DNA of 64,000 bases from Lottia gigantea (Eukaryota > Mollusca > Gastropoda > Lottiidae), in contig NW_008708400.1 in the NCBI RefSeq assembly GCF_000327385.1, positions 2,053,755 to 2,117,754 on the forward strand. The letters run 5' to 3'. The position numbers and the translations under genes are program-made. The number at the start of each line of letters is the position of its first letter. Position 1 is the first letter of the stretch. The notes under the pieces were generated by a model. That model did no database searches. It was not told the DNA's origin and saw only the letters and a program-made list of their open reading frames with translations. Of this stretch, positions 49,301 to 60,396 are shown piece by piece.

Positions 49301-51913
49301 CTTTTTTAACGCCAATATTTAATAATTCGCTCGTTTTCTCCTTCTCATGTCGCTGAAATAAGTACCAAAAGTATACCAAATATATTTTATGGATCTCAAT
49401 GTTTCCTCAATGTGATTCAGAAGGAATGCAACGTTATGGTCAACAAAACTTCTTTAATGGTGTGAATCTAGAAAATTGGATTAGCTTATGGTTCAATGGG
49501 TAAATAGCTTTCTAATGTCCTTTGAGGATTTTAATATACTTCAGATAAAAAGAAAAAATAACTCTTACCGAGTGCTTCAACAGTATAAGCCTCCTTAAAG
49601 CATCTTTCCAATTGAATGTAGCTTTGGTCACATCACCGTTCAAGCGTTCCCATGCTATACTTATCCAATCATTCGCAATATCAATCAAGTTTTCGTTGTG
49701 TGCTGTAGCGCCAAAAATGTAGGCGTCAGCTGCAGTTAGCTTAGGAGAGTTGCGTCCCATGAACCTTCCATTCATAATATCATCAGCTGACAATTCATGT
49801 ATAGTTTGAATTCTTAGAATGGCATCAAGCGCATCTCTTTGTTCAATGATTGTTGGGCTATTAAACTGCGGACAATCCAAAACTCTGTGATATTCTAGAT
49901 AGAGACAGAAAAGAATAGCTTATTAATATTATTGCATTATGAGATTCTCTATTGAGAATTAACGACATCATTAAAATCATATGACTTTCCCATTTTTCTC
50001 CTTTTGACTCAAAGTACCTTTGACTTGTGATATTCAGAGATTACGATATTAAGAATACTTCGAAACGAAATGAAATGCCTTTTTACGCCATACTCAAAGT
50101 ACATATTTGCCCGGTATAAAAGATGTACAACTAAATGTTCTGTTCTGTGATAATATAGCTGCGTTATGCTTTCAGCGGTATTTTAGCGTATCGTATGGCA
50201 TTGGTTTTTGTCAAACTCCGACAGAAGTAATTGGTTACAAGATTAAATAAAAATATGACTTACTATATCCATATTTAGTTTGATTGGAGAACTTAGTTCT
50301 GTAATTTGCTACGAAATGCTTTATGATGACATAAGCTTTCACTGGATTATGAATGATTTCATCAATAGAATCCTCTTTACTTTCTGTTTTATTCTTTTTA
50401 ACTTCTGACAATAACCTGCAATGATCACATTGAAATACAGGAAATCTGAAATAATGGGAGTCCAGTCCAACCAGTCCAGTCCAACTAAGCACAGTTTCGA
50501 AGAAAGATGGCCTGGACCGGTGAATTAAAATTGACCGACTCTACAGTGGCTATTGAATCTGATTGTTTGTAAATCCGCCTCTGTTTTAGTGATGGGGGAC
50601 ATTAATTAAAATAATTCAGTGATTATGACAATTTCTTCGAATTTTAATCAAAATATCAAATATAAACTGCAAAACTTGTTTGGTTGACAATTTGTTTCCG
50701 TCGTAGACAAGACTGTAGATCGAATATGCCTAATTGTATTATCCTTTCATGAATTTGGAAAGGTCGGAACAGAAAATACGAAGAAATGTCCCAGGCTATA
50801 TCCTCTTAGTAGGATAGTTTGAGACAATCATGTTAAAAATATTAAAAGAAAAGGGAGACAACCAAATTCCAAACGATTTAAATGAAAACATTCAAAGGGC
50901 TAAATGAAAGGTGGATAAATCCTTGCACATGTTGCTACTTCTGTTCCGATTAAAAATGAACAATATCGTTGTATCAAGCTATGGTATGAATATGAATCTC
51001 AATCATGTATATAAGATTTATAGATTTATAAGTGGAGAGCACATAAGAACACAAGGAATGTTTTGGTATAACTCACTTCTTTAATAACTAAGCACATAAC
51101 GTTTCAACACAATTTACATTGGTCGATCAGTTTAAGGTCGAATGGGTGATGTACGTCCAGCTGATATTGGTCACATTGTCCTTTTTCAAAACTCAAAACA
51201 AACAAGAGTATTCTTGCTAATGATTTCCTGGACCTTGTCTAAATGTCTTTTGCACTTCACCTTTTACAGTCATAAGACGACATAACAAATACTACTTACT
51301 GGGTAAGATCTTCAATTCTTATTTTCGCATACTCTATATCATCTTCATAACCAGTGCTTCTATAATTGATGACAACTCATATAAAAACTATCTTTCAAAA
51401 AATTAATGGGTCACAGATAATAATAGTTTAGAGTAAAAAGTCACTCCATTAAATATTACAGTATGACTGGAGGTTCTAAGCTAGTCTGCTTTGTCTCTCG
51501 ACAATTGGTCATTTCACAAAAAAACATAATTACATCAGTAATATTTCAGGGAGAGGATAAACTCTTCAGTAAGTACGTCTCTATAGTCCCGTGTGCCTTA
51601 GTCACCCCAAAATGTATGTGTCTTATTTAATCCCGTGTTAAGCACTTAAAGAATTCGTGACCATAAAGATTCCAATAAGAATCACACTCGGTATTATCTG
51701 TAAGGGACGTGGCAAGACGTGAGAATTCGAAACTTACTTATTTAAAACTATCAATCGTTCTCTTTCATATTCAATGTATTCACCAATTTTTTCTGTAATG
51801 TTTTCTCTTTGCTCCAGAAATTGTCTAAATTTTGCACTAGAAGTAAATACATGGCCATATACACCGTTCAGACCAAACAAAACCAATAATAATGTGTAAA
51901 ATTTGTACATCAT
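46333..51913 (-). CDS. P4HA-like: Prolyl 4-hydroxylase alpha-subunit-like secretory protein lacking the iron ligands, complete, 12 exons
   Basis: Exons in order: 51913-51738, 50415-50264, 49894-49569, 49352-49301, 48816-48689, 48272-48102, 47869-47829, 47565-47469, 47189-47103, 46923-46855, 46631-46535, 46406-46333. All introns are GT-AG, phases agree, 489 codons (family about 530). A signal peptide (MMYKFYTLLLVLFGLNGVYG) is followed by the N-terminal domain (VFTSS...EYIEYERERL), HNPVKAY, and a peptide-binding-domain-like part (LTAADAYIFGATAHNENL). The catalytic domain has VDYSP, RRLC (C272), NLRC (C288), YISIIHGFLTD, NYGLGG, LSDIEESGRTIF, SCPVVFGEKW (C457) and C480, so the four family cysteines are kept. 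Human alpha(I) binds iron with H412, D414 and H483 and 2-oxoglutarate with K493. Here the aligned residues are E394, K396, K454 and K464, so only the 2-oxoglutarate Lys remains. It is probably a pseudoenzyme in the ER or secreted; its role is unknown. Confidence 0.88.
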
Positions 51914-54900
51914 TTCACAATTTACTCCTTTCTGTAAGTTTTTTCATTACAATAATCCAAATCAGCAAATAAACTAATGTATGTCCACGAATTTCAAAAT
52001 GGCCGGTAAAAATCAATATGGCGTCATATGTTAGTAAAGACGTTTACTAAAACATGTTGTAAGTGCGACAGCTTGAACTATATATATCGATAATGATATG
52101 AAATGTCCCTTACTTAGAAGAATCTTTATATTTCACATAACCTTAAAGTACTATTAAAAGAAAAATCGATAAAATGGCAAAATTAAATTATTAGATTATA
52201 TGTCTACTCGATATTTATCAATTATTCAATCGCTTTGTATGAATAAATATCATTTGTATTTACAATCTACATTATATTACATGTATCGAACATAGATATT
52301 GAAAAAGGAATTGTTGGGATTTGTCCATTACCCCCAATAAATTCAAACTAGTCCACCATGGAATCCGCACTTTGGCCAATCCCTTAATTGTTTTTTTTTT
52401 ACTACTTTAGAAGTTCAAATACAGGTTATAATTACTTTGAGGTATATTAGTAAAGTAGGAGAAAAATAGCCAAAGGGAAAGAAGAGAAAAAGGAAGTAGA
52501 GAAAAGCGACTGCAATAGCCACTATTCTGGTATCACGAAATGCAGCGATGTGATTGGATTGTGCACCAGCAAATACAGCCCACGACAGAAAGGTTGTAAA
52601 TATTATGGCTTTGTATTCACGGACATTCTCTTGAAGCTGTATTCGCTAGCCTACAAATCGCTTTATTTACTAACTTCCATGATACCTTGCTACAGTCAAG
52701 GTATGTAAAGATAGACAGGAAAGAGAAGCAGTCATATTGGGGAACGGATACGACTCAGAGGGTCTGTGAGGTATTCTCTAATATTGGGAGGTACTCATTG
52801 TACCCCATGCAATGCTTTGAATTATAGTTAAACACAGTTGCTCATCCGGGTACCGTTAAAACATAAACCAGTCCATTGTATTTTCAAAGGTATTAAAGGT
52901 AAAGTATTTAGAGGGTTTTGGCTAATAAATATCTGTGTATGACTATACAGTATTCCGAAGATTTGTTAAGGATCGCCGTTTCCTATTTTTCTAACCGATT
53001 TACATCTATATCATTTACTATTGATTAAAATTGTATTTAAAAAAATATCAGTTGCCTCTGCGGTCAAATAAAATTGCTGAGAATTCTTTCATTTGATTTA
53101 AAACGTACATAAAACATTCCAATATGAATTGAAAATTTTAATTCGCAATTCAGAAAAATTCGGAATCATGTTCCGTTGAAGACTCAAGATAAGAAGTAAT
53201 CATTTTGATACAACGGATCTAGCTTTTTATAGGCTAAACGGTCTAAAGTTCTTCACGATTTATAGAGACCACCGAGCGTTGATAAACATTTCTAATTTTT
53301 ACAAATATACATTTTGATTCGAAGATCGAAGAAATAGATTTTAGTTTTGGCTTATCATAGATATTGGATTTTAAAATAGGATTACTTTGACTCGTAAAGT
53401 GCGATGCGATACCGCTTAAGCGATTAAATTGAACCCTGCATCAAACATAATATGTATAGTTGTGGGCTGTTTTCCTATTTATTGTGCAACAAAAGAGAGT
53501 ATGTACATGGCCTATTTTTATATAAAAAAGGGAACTTACTTACGTTGTAGACGACTTCTATTAAAAGAAACAACAATGCAAAAAGAAACCAACGTACATT
53601 TATTTTAGATTGTCTTTATTTTGAAAGATAATTAAGATAATAGTCATAAATATTTCGCTAAGAAGGATTAGTTTACTGACATTTGTTTCACCATTAAATT
53701 TAGTTTAATGTCTTGGTGTAATAATGTTAATTAAAAAATTGAACAGTCTTGAATAATTACTTAGGGAATGGAGTTATTTCCCTTTGCTCTTTGCCGGTAT
53801 ATTATGTGTCCAGCTTGTCTATGTCCATGTCGGACGACTAAAAAATGTTGACCAAATTTTTTTTATTGACCTAAGATTTGTGTTTACTGTTAACTGAAGT
53901 ATTTTCCTTTGTTGTTTGTTGTTATAATGAACCGAAGGTTTTTTTTATTATTATTTTCACTAATCTTTGCATTTGATTGTAACGTATTGTAAGTGATTTT
54001 TTTTTGACTAAAGGGTTTCTGAATTACTGTTCTGATTTGACTATTGCATATACAAGTGTATTTTCATCACGTATTATATTTATCTGAAAATTAATGAAAG
54101 CGCTTTTTTGTCCTTGTCGGCCAATCGGATGTAGAAACATGAAAATGTTAAGCGATTCATAGGCTATTTGTCTATGTACACGTCGTCACTTTAAGGCTGC
54201 TGTTGAGATATTAAGAAGCTTGTTTGTATGTAATGTCTATTAGGATGATTTATGACCTGTATTAACTGACGATAAAAATGTCAAACTTGATCTTTATTTG
54301 TATCCTTTAGGTCAGTATCGTGACGCTGTTCTACAATTTACAAAGCTATATTAATAATATTAAAGTAGTTATCTACTCGCTTAAAGATGTAAAGCTAACG
54401 GACGTAAAACTCCAAATCACCATGTAGAGTGAGTCGTGAACCTTTACTTCGTTTCCATTTTTTTGTTTTTGATGTATGTATGGATTATAATGAAGATCTC
54501 TTCACAAGCTAATGAAATCAGTTAACATTAAGTCCAACTTAAAGTTTTCGATAAAGAGATGGCTAAAATGCATTTAGTCGCGTGTTTCACCAGTCACCAA
54601 CTCCACACCGTTATATTGTGGAATAGTCTTCGATACCTAACCCTAAATATCTACAAGTAGAAATACGGCGGTGGCTATATACCGCGGCGTGATAAATAAA
54701 TAGATGTAACAGTGCGATGGTCATTAAACAGGAATTTAAGCAATTTAATGTGTAATTATGATTATGAACAATAAAAAAAGAATTGACGACGATTATTTTT
54801 TATCATTTTTAAAAATGCGCCAGCTCAAAGGTGGTATGGACAGAATTATTTCATCTGACATAGCCTGTAATACATGGTGATATATTTTCTTTTGTAGTTA

Positions 54901-54998
54901 CAAAAAACAAAGAGCCAAAGCAACACCTCAGTGATAAAACAAATAATTACAATTGCATTTTTTCAATATCCTGTTGTACACAATACATTTATTCGTAT
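51914..54998. other. Non-coding stretch with one foldback element
   Basis: Upstream (5') region of the P4HA-like gene. No promoter element can be assigned with confidence. Apart from the element at 52545-52661 I see only AT-rich unique-looking sequence. Confidence 0.4.
52545..52661 (-). mobile_element. Foldback/MITE element, copy 2
   Basis: Read on the minus strand it contains AGAATGTCCGTGAATACAAAG, CATAATATTTACAACCTTTC and GGGCTGTATTTGCTGGTGCA, then CAATCCAATCACATCGC. These line up with copy 1 at 4774-4921. The arms are more diverged and slightly shorter. Confidence 0.6.
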
Positions 54999-55247
54999 TC
55001 AATATTCATCCATGGATGACAACATCATTGCGGAAGTACATTGCGGACAATAAAAATCCATACAAGCAAGACAATTCCGACCATCAAAAATCTCGTCCAG
55101 AATGACAAAATCGGGAGTAAAGGTAGAATAGTAGTGGACTCCTCCAAGATGTACTACGATGTGTTTCGTAAAGAGTAAGCCTGGTTCTGCTTCGCGCGCT
55201 ACATCCGCGCCACTACTACAATAGTCAAAACCATAAGATACAACCAT
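54999..55247 (-). CDS. Small open frame, 82 codons, Cys-containing (hypothetical)
   Basis: An ATG-initiated frame (MVVSYGFDYCSSGADV..., ending CLACMDFYCPQCTSAMMLSSM and DEY) with composition unlike the AT-rich noise frames around it. The C-x2-C (CLAC, CPQC) pairs could bind zinc or form disulfides. AATAAA occurs about five bases after the TGA stop, as at the end of a gene with a very short 3' UTR. No family is recognised. It has no signal peptide and no convincing upstream exon; it may be a terminal exon, a small gene or part of an unrecognised element. Confidence 0.35.
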   Translation of the reverse strand: MVVSYGFDYCSSGADVAREAEPGLLFTKHIVVHLGGVHYYSTFTPDFVILDEIFDGRNCLACMDFYCPQCTSAMMLSSMDEY

Positions 55248-56720
55248 GTCTTCAAGAATCCTTGTTCACTGACACCATTATTATATAATATTAGTTATCT
55301 GTTCGTAAAATTATTTTTGTTTTATATCATGCATATAAATGTAAATTGTTCCTAAAAATATTTATCTTCCTTAACCCGTTTCAGTTGGCCTTCAGTAGCA
55401 GATGTAGGGAAAACATGCGTCTTGTACGTGGTGATAAACTTTTGAATAAAAAATGCGATGTATAACATATGCAGACCATGCACAATTATATCATTAAATC
55501 TATTTTAGTCTCAGAGGTCTAGGTTAGGAGACATATTCTAGTTAATCAACTTTTTAAAATGTAACTGGCATGATGACGCCCTTTATTTATCAAGACAAAA
55601 TTGAAATGGAGTCGAGTCGAGTACCTTAATAGTCTTCAAATTAAGACACTAAAAGTCCACATATTATTTCAAAGTGAAAAAAATTTCAAATTATTTGCGC
55701 TCCATCAACATTAGCCAATAAAATTAATAAGAGCGAAAAATGGGTCAATTTTGACATTTTACCCACGGCATTGCAAAAAAGACATGTTTTCACATAATTT
55801 TTGCATCTGTCAATATGCCAAGACTAAAAAACTTAAACAAACAAATGCAAGTAATTGCAAGGTGTTAAGTTACCTTCTATTTCTACCCAAATGCTGGTAA
55901 TTAAAGCTGGTTTAAAGACGCCTTGTAGATCAAAGATATGTCGTTACACTTTCAGTGGATGTGAACTCGGCAAAAAAAAAAAACACAACCGCCCAAAAAA
56001 ACCCAAAAAAAACAAAACAGCATATTATATTATTTAAACACCCCATTTACTAATAATGACTCTTCATGGTGTATCATTGGATGGCACAGATCTGTTGCAC
56101 CCATTTCAAAAGCATTTAGTATATTGATGGTAAGTTGCGTAGATTTTGCCGTCGATTAATGAAAGCATTGAGAATTGAGAAACACTTATAATGAATGAGT
56201 TTACTTAGCAAATAACAGAAAGTAAAAGGTTTGAGACAAAATAACAATGATATAAAACTATGAATATTTTACAATGATGGCATTCTATTTGTATCGTGCG
56301 TACAAATTTCTTGCACAAAATATGTATTAGTATGGACTCTCTTACAAGTAGATGTCACACTGAATTGCTTAAGCGAGGAATAGTTGTTGCTGAACTAAAA
56401 GGGGAGGTAAATATTATGTATATCCGACATTCTATAAAATTACAATTCTATTAATACGTATCGGTGAGTGAAAGTAACGTAACTAACACGCAAGTTGCAA
56501 TAGCTGAATTTGATAATGTTATTGGTCACTACCGATTGGTTTTATTGAATTGAAGACGAACTAAGTGACATATAATTTCTTAAACTTAATAGGGATATTT
56601 GATGTATGGAACCAACAATACTACCTATAAGTCTATCAAAAAAGCATAGTTCAAAAAATCCAGAGCAAATCAAACTGTCCTAATCAACTTATTTAGTTCA
56701 TTAGCTTGACGAAACATGTA
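55248..56720. other. Non-coding stretch, no gene seen
   Basis: AT-rich, with A-rich runs near 55970-56030. An AATAAA on the minus strand at 56541-56546 fits the 3' end of the neighbouring secreted-protein gene. Confidence 0.45.
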
Positions 56721-59211
56721 TTAAAATGGAAATCGGCGAAGATATACAGGATGAATCATTGGTCTCAAAAACATTCTTGAGAGCATTCCGTATCGCATCG
56801 CCTGCAGTCGTTGAATCATCTGCATTTTGTACATCTGTTGTTGCTGAAAAGCATTCAAACCACCAACATTCACACCACTATTTCCCGATCCAAATTGCAT
56901 ATTTCTAGCACTATTTCCCGATCCAAATTGCATATTTCTGGCAGTATTTCCCGATCCAAATTGCATATTTCTGGCAGTATTTCCCGATCCAAACTGCATA
57001 TTTGCCGCAAAGGCATTACGTGTTACTGATTGTCCAACTTTTCTACTAGGTATGTAACCAATTTGTGCAGTTCCAACTTCCGAGTTACCAGATCTCGACT
57101 GTCCTATGTTGAAGCTCATTGATCTGGAATTTGCGCTGAGGACCCTCTGTTGACCACTGTTTGATGCACCTCGAATCACTGTAGTGATTGCCGGGGTTAC
57201 AGATCCTGGTGTGGTTTCAAATATAGAGTTTAATCTGTGGTTAACATCACCTTCAAATGAGAAAATACATGTATTTACTGAAGTGGCCCATAAAAACCAA
57301 GTTTGATCTAAACTACGTTTTGTACATGTAAGGCAACAGAGTTTAGTGTCAATTTAAAATGCCCAAAAATTTTGTCGAGGCAATGCAGATTGATCAGAAA
57401 ACAATAGACGACGATGTTTTCTTCACAGATCCATGACAGTTTATTTAGCCAAATTGTATCAACAATACGTTAAAATTTACTGAATCAGATGCAGTTATAT
57501 TTAAGACCTCTGCACTTCTAAAAAAAACATTATATGCCAAAAAACAAGCACTAATAATCCTTTGTCTGAAAGGACAAAAACATTTTATCATACATGAGAT
57601 TTAATGTTAATGAGCTGTTATATACTTGAGACCTGGGTGAATATGGTGGCGCTCGATTGGTGAATTTTGATTCATGGTATCAACCGGAAAAACAGTAAAA
57701 ACAAGTTGGGATAAGGTAATGATTTCGTAGAAAGTAGATGTGGACAGAATTCAAATGACGGAGAAAGAAAGAGAATATCCGGTTGGGAACCTGTTCATAA
57801 CTCACCAATCGAGAATCGTCAATATCTCAATTCTATGTTCTATATCAAAGTTGGTAGAACGGGCCAACTCGAGCCAGAACGTTAGTAGAAGCCATTAAAC
57901 ACCAAAGTTACTGTTTACAAAATCTACAACCTCCAAAAATACTTTCAGAGCTCAGAGATTCTCCACCCAATTGTCGAAGTAATGAAATAAGTGAAATTAA
58001 AGGCGAATCCCACTGCTTGGATAGAGTTCAAGATGACAACTGACTATACTCGCCTATCACGTGACTTATCAGCGCGTGCTAACTCAGAAAGATAGCAGAC
58101 GACAGACAACGGAATTGTCTTGTTATAAACTAAGTCTATCTTCATATCCTTCAATATCTAAAAATTTCACACTACTTACGGATCATGATGATTTCATTGT
58201 AAGATAGATTTACCCGTTCGCCTAATTCACTGATCATGACGTACAAATCATCTACAAAAAATATTATTAACAACCATTTAAATAGTTATCTGAGAAATGT
58301 TCACCATCTACCGCAGACGACATGAGCTCAAATTAGCCGACTATTAATCTACGGGCGATCTCTGTTTTCGAACGCGCAAAATTTTGCTAAAAATACGACA
58401 TGAGCATAAAGCTTCTCATATCATCAGTACGTTACCGACATTTTTGGTCTGAGCACCTATTTAATCTATATTATTCTTCTGGCAGTTCTAAAAGAAGTCG
58501 AAACTCAGATGAAATAGACGTTTACGTCGTACTACTCTGCATCCTTAAGATAGCCATATTATAGTCACTGTTGAGACTTCTCAATATTCAAAATGTCAGA
58601 ACAGTTTATTAATTGTAATCGAACCAAATTTTCATTCTGAGAAGTGATACTAGTTACTCACCAAACGGATTATTGGGAGTACCATTATCATCTTGTTCTA
58701 AAGCAACATTCCCTTCCGCCATGAAAGCCAACGCTCGTATCATAGCTGCAATATAAACACTTTGAATGACATTAAGAGAATAAAAAAGAGAGGGTAACGG
58801 AGTATATCGTCCATTTTGAAATGACTTCTTATACATAATAGTGGACTTATTAAACGTTTTGTATAGAAACTACACGCTTGATTAAATTTGACCCTACCTT
58901 GCCGATATCCACTCAGTATATCACGTCTGGGGAACGGGTAGGACAGGATTCGTCGGGATACAAACCCTCAAGTTAGTGGCATTAAACTTACCGTCAGAAT
59001 ACGTATCCGGGTAACTCGATTTAGCAACTAATGGCTGATTGCCTGGGTTTCCACCATTGGTACCAACAGGAAAACTCATCTTTTCGACGAGAGGAACTTG
59101 AATATTGTTAATTGCATCGACTGCACCTCCTTTGAGACTAAGTTTATCTGCACGTTTAGGTTGGGCATTACAAACAGCTAGGACAACTGCGATCATAAAT
59201 AAACAAATCAT
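56721..59211 (-). CDS. Secreted protein with Gly/Asn/Gln/Met-rich repeat tail, complete, 4 exons, family unknown
   Basis: Exons in order: 59211-58992, 58745-58662, 58251-58180, 57250-56721. Introns are GT-AG, every junction is phase 1 and agrees, 301 codons. The first exon follows an acceptor (tattatttcag) seven bases before the ATG, so a non-coding exon lies upstream. The N-terminus MICLFMIAVVLAVCNA is a good signal peptide, followed by QPKRADK. The middle (AFMAEGNVALEQDDN, LYVMISELGERVNLSYNEI) is moderately ordered. The last exon is low-complexity: R/S/G/N-rich, four 11-residue repeats NMQFGSGNTAR (residues 209-252), then FQQQQMYKMQMIQRLQ and a basic, aromatic tail ending RRFPF. Poly(A) signal at 56541-56546. 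Such compositions occur in shell, silk or other extracellular-matrix proteins, but I recognise no homologue. Confidence 0.75.
56871..57002 (-). repeat. Four in-frame 33-bp coding repeats
   Basis: Encodes NMQFGSGN[TS][AG][RV] four times in the last exon of the secreted-protein gene. The units are nearly identical in DNA, pointing to recent tandem duplication. The plus-strand frame over it is a shadow. Confidence 0.85.
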
Positions 59212-59218
59212 CTTGATT

Positions 59219-60120
59219 CTGAAATAATAAATCAAGATACTCAGGTTAATGCGTTGTCATTTTACGCACCTTTCCGTCGACTTATAAGCTTCCTGAGCAC
59301 TTTGTCGGATTCTCTTTGTGACCAAGTGCATAGGTATATCAAGTAAGATACTTTTATTTTCGATCCAAGGTAGTCTTCATCAAATTCATTGTGATTGTGG
59401 TTAAATTCTAATTCTTGAAATGAATGCTACAGCGAATGATAAGTTTGAGTAAGCGAAATGATTATGTTTTAAAAAATAGCATAAAATATATCTAGCTGAA
59501 ATTATTAAAAATAGAGTGTAAGTAAAATATTCTATTCGTTAAAATAATGAAACTATCGTAGTTGTTCAAGCACATAGATTCCTTATAGTAAAAATTGTTA
59601 TAATATCGCATAATAAGGTGCCGACAGCAATACAGCCAGTGTTATTAAAGTAAGTTTCTACTACATAGGAATAAAAATGGTGTAATGGTCAAATCGACGT
59701 AATGGATAATATGTTTCAAAATAATCATTTAATATCAATTGATGTTTTTGTCAATATCAGTGAACCCATACCACAACACTATCTTCCACGAACGACAATC
59801 ACCGATTCAATAAATATTCAAACACAATTACATTGAGTCACATTAAAAATTGTCTACCTTCTACACACATTAGTTATCAGTTCCGTGGTCCAAAATGGTG
59901 AACAGAAATTTTCTTGCAATGTGCGGCATTTGAAAATAGTATTAAAGAAATGTTTGACCGCATTCATCATGAAATATATATTTGAATATAAAAATTATTT
60001 TTGGTTCTGTCAATCAGTCACAATACAATAGCGTATTGATCTGCGGTTGAAAGTACGTCCCACTCAAGACAGATCTGATGTCGGTAATAAACTTAAGACA
60101 TAAACAAATCATTAACATTC
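59219..60120. other. 5' region of the secreted-protein gene
   Basis: Must contain the non-coding first exon and promoter of the minus-strand gene. I could not place either with confidence. Confidence 0.35.
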
Positions 60121-60396
60121 TTAAAAAATGTGCAAAGCACCAAGAAAGTACACAAATTTACATTGAGCTATGGGTTTAACTCTACCATGAACTAAAATAT
60201 CATTAAGATTCTTATTTCGTTTAAAAGAAATAACTAAATCTTTTTGAAATATATCAGGGAATTTTTGTTGGAGTTCCCTGTACATTTCCTTGATAATTGG
60301 TATGGCTTGGCAAGCTGTGCTATTGAAAAGTACAACAAATGGAATAATTTGATAATCCACTTGGACATTAAGACCATTTGGCTGTATTATTTTCAA
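60121..60396 (-). pseudogene. Penelope-like retroelement fragment
   Basis: The minus-strand frame contains IIKEMYRELQQKFPDIF followed by VISFKRNKNLNDILVHGRVK. This resembles the conserved 'IF..PPLVSFRR.KNL.D.LVR..L' block between the reverse transcriptase and GIY-YIG endonuclease of Penelope-like elements. Neither flanking domain is recognisable, so this is an isolated degenerate piece. Confidence 0.6.

Noticed and set aside
56811-57029. Plus-strand repeat frame (ISRSKLHI repeated)
   Set aside because: Shadow of the 33-bp coding repeats of the minus-strand secreted-protein gene.
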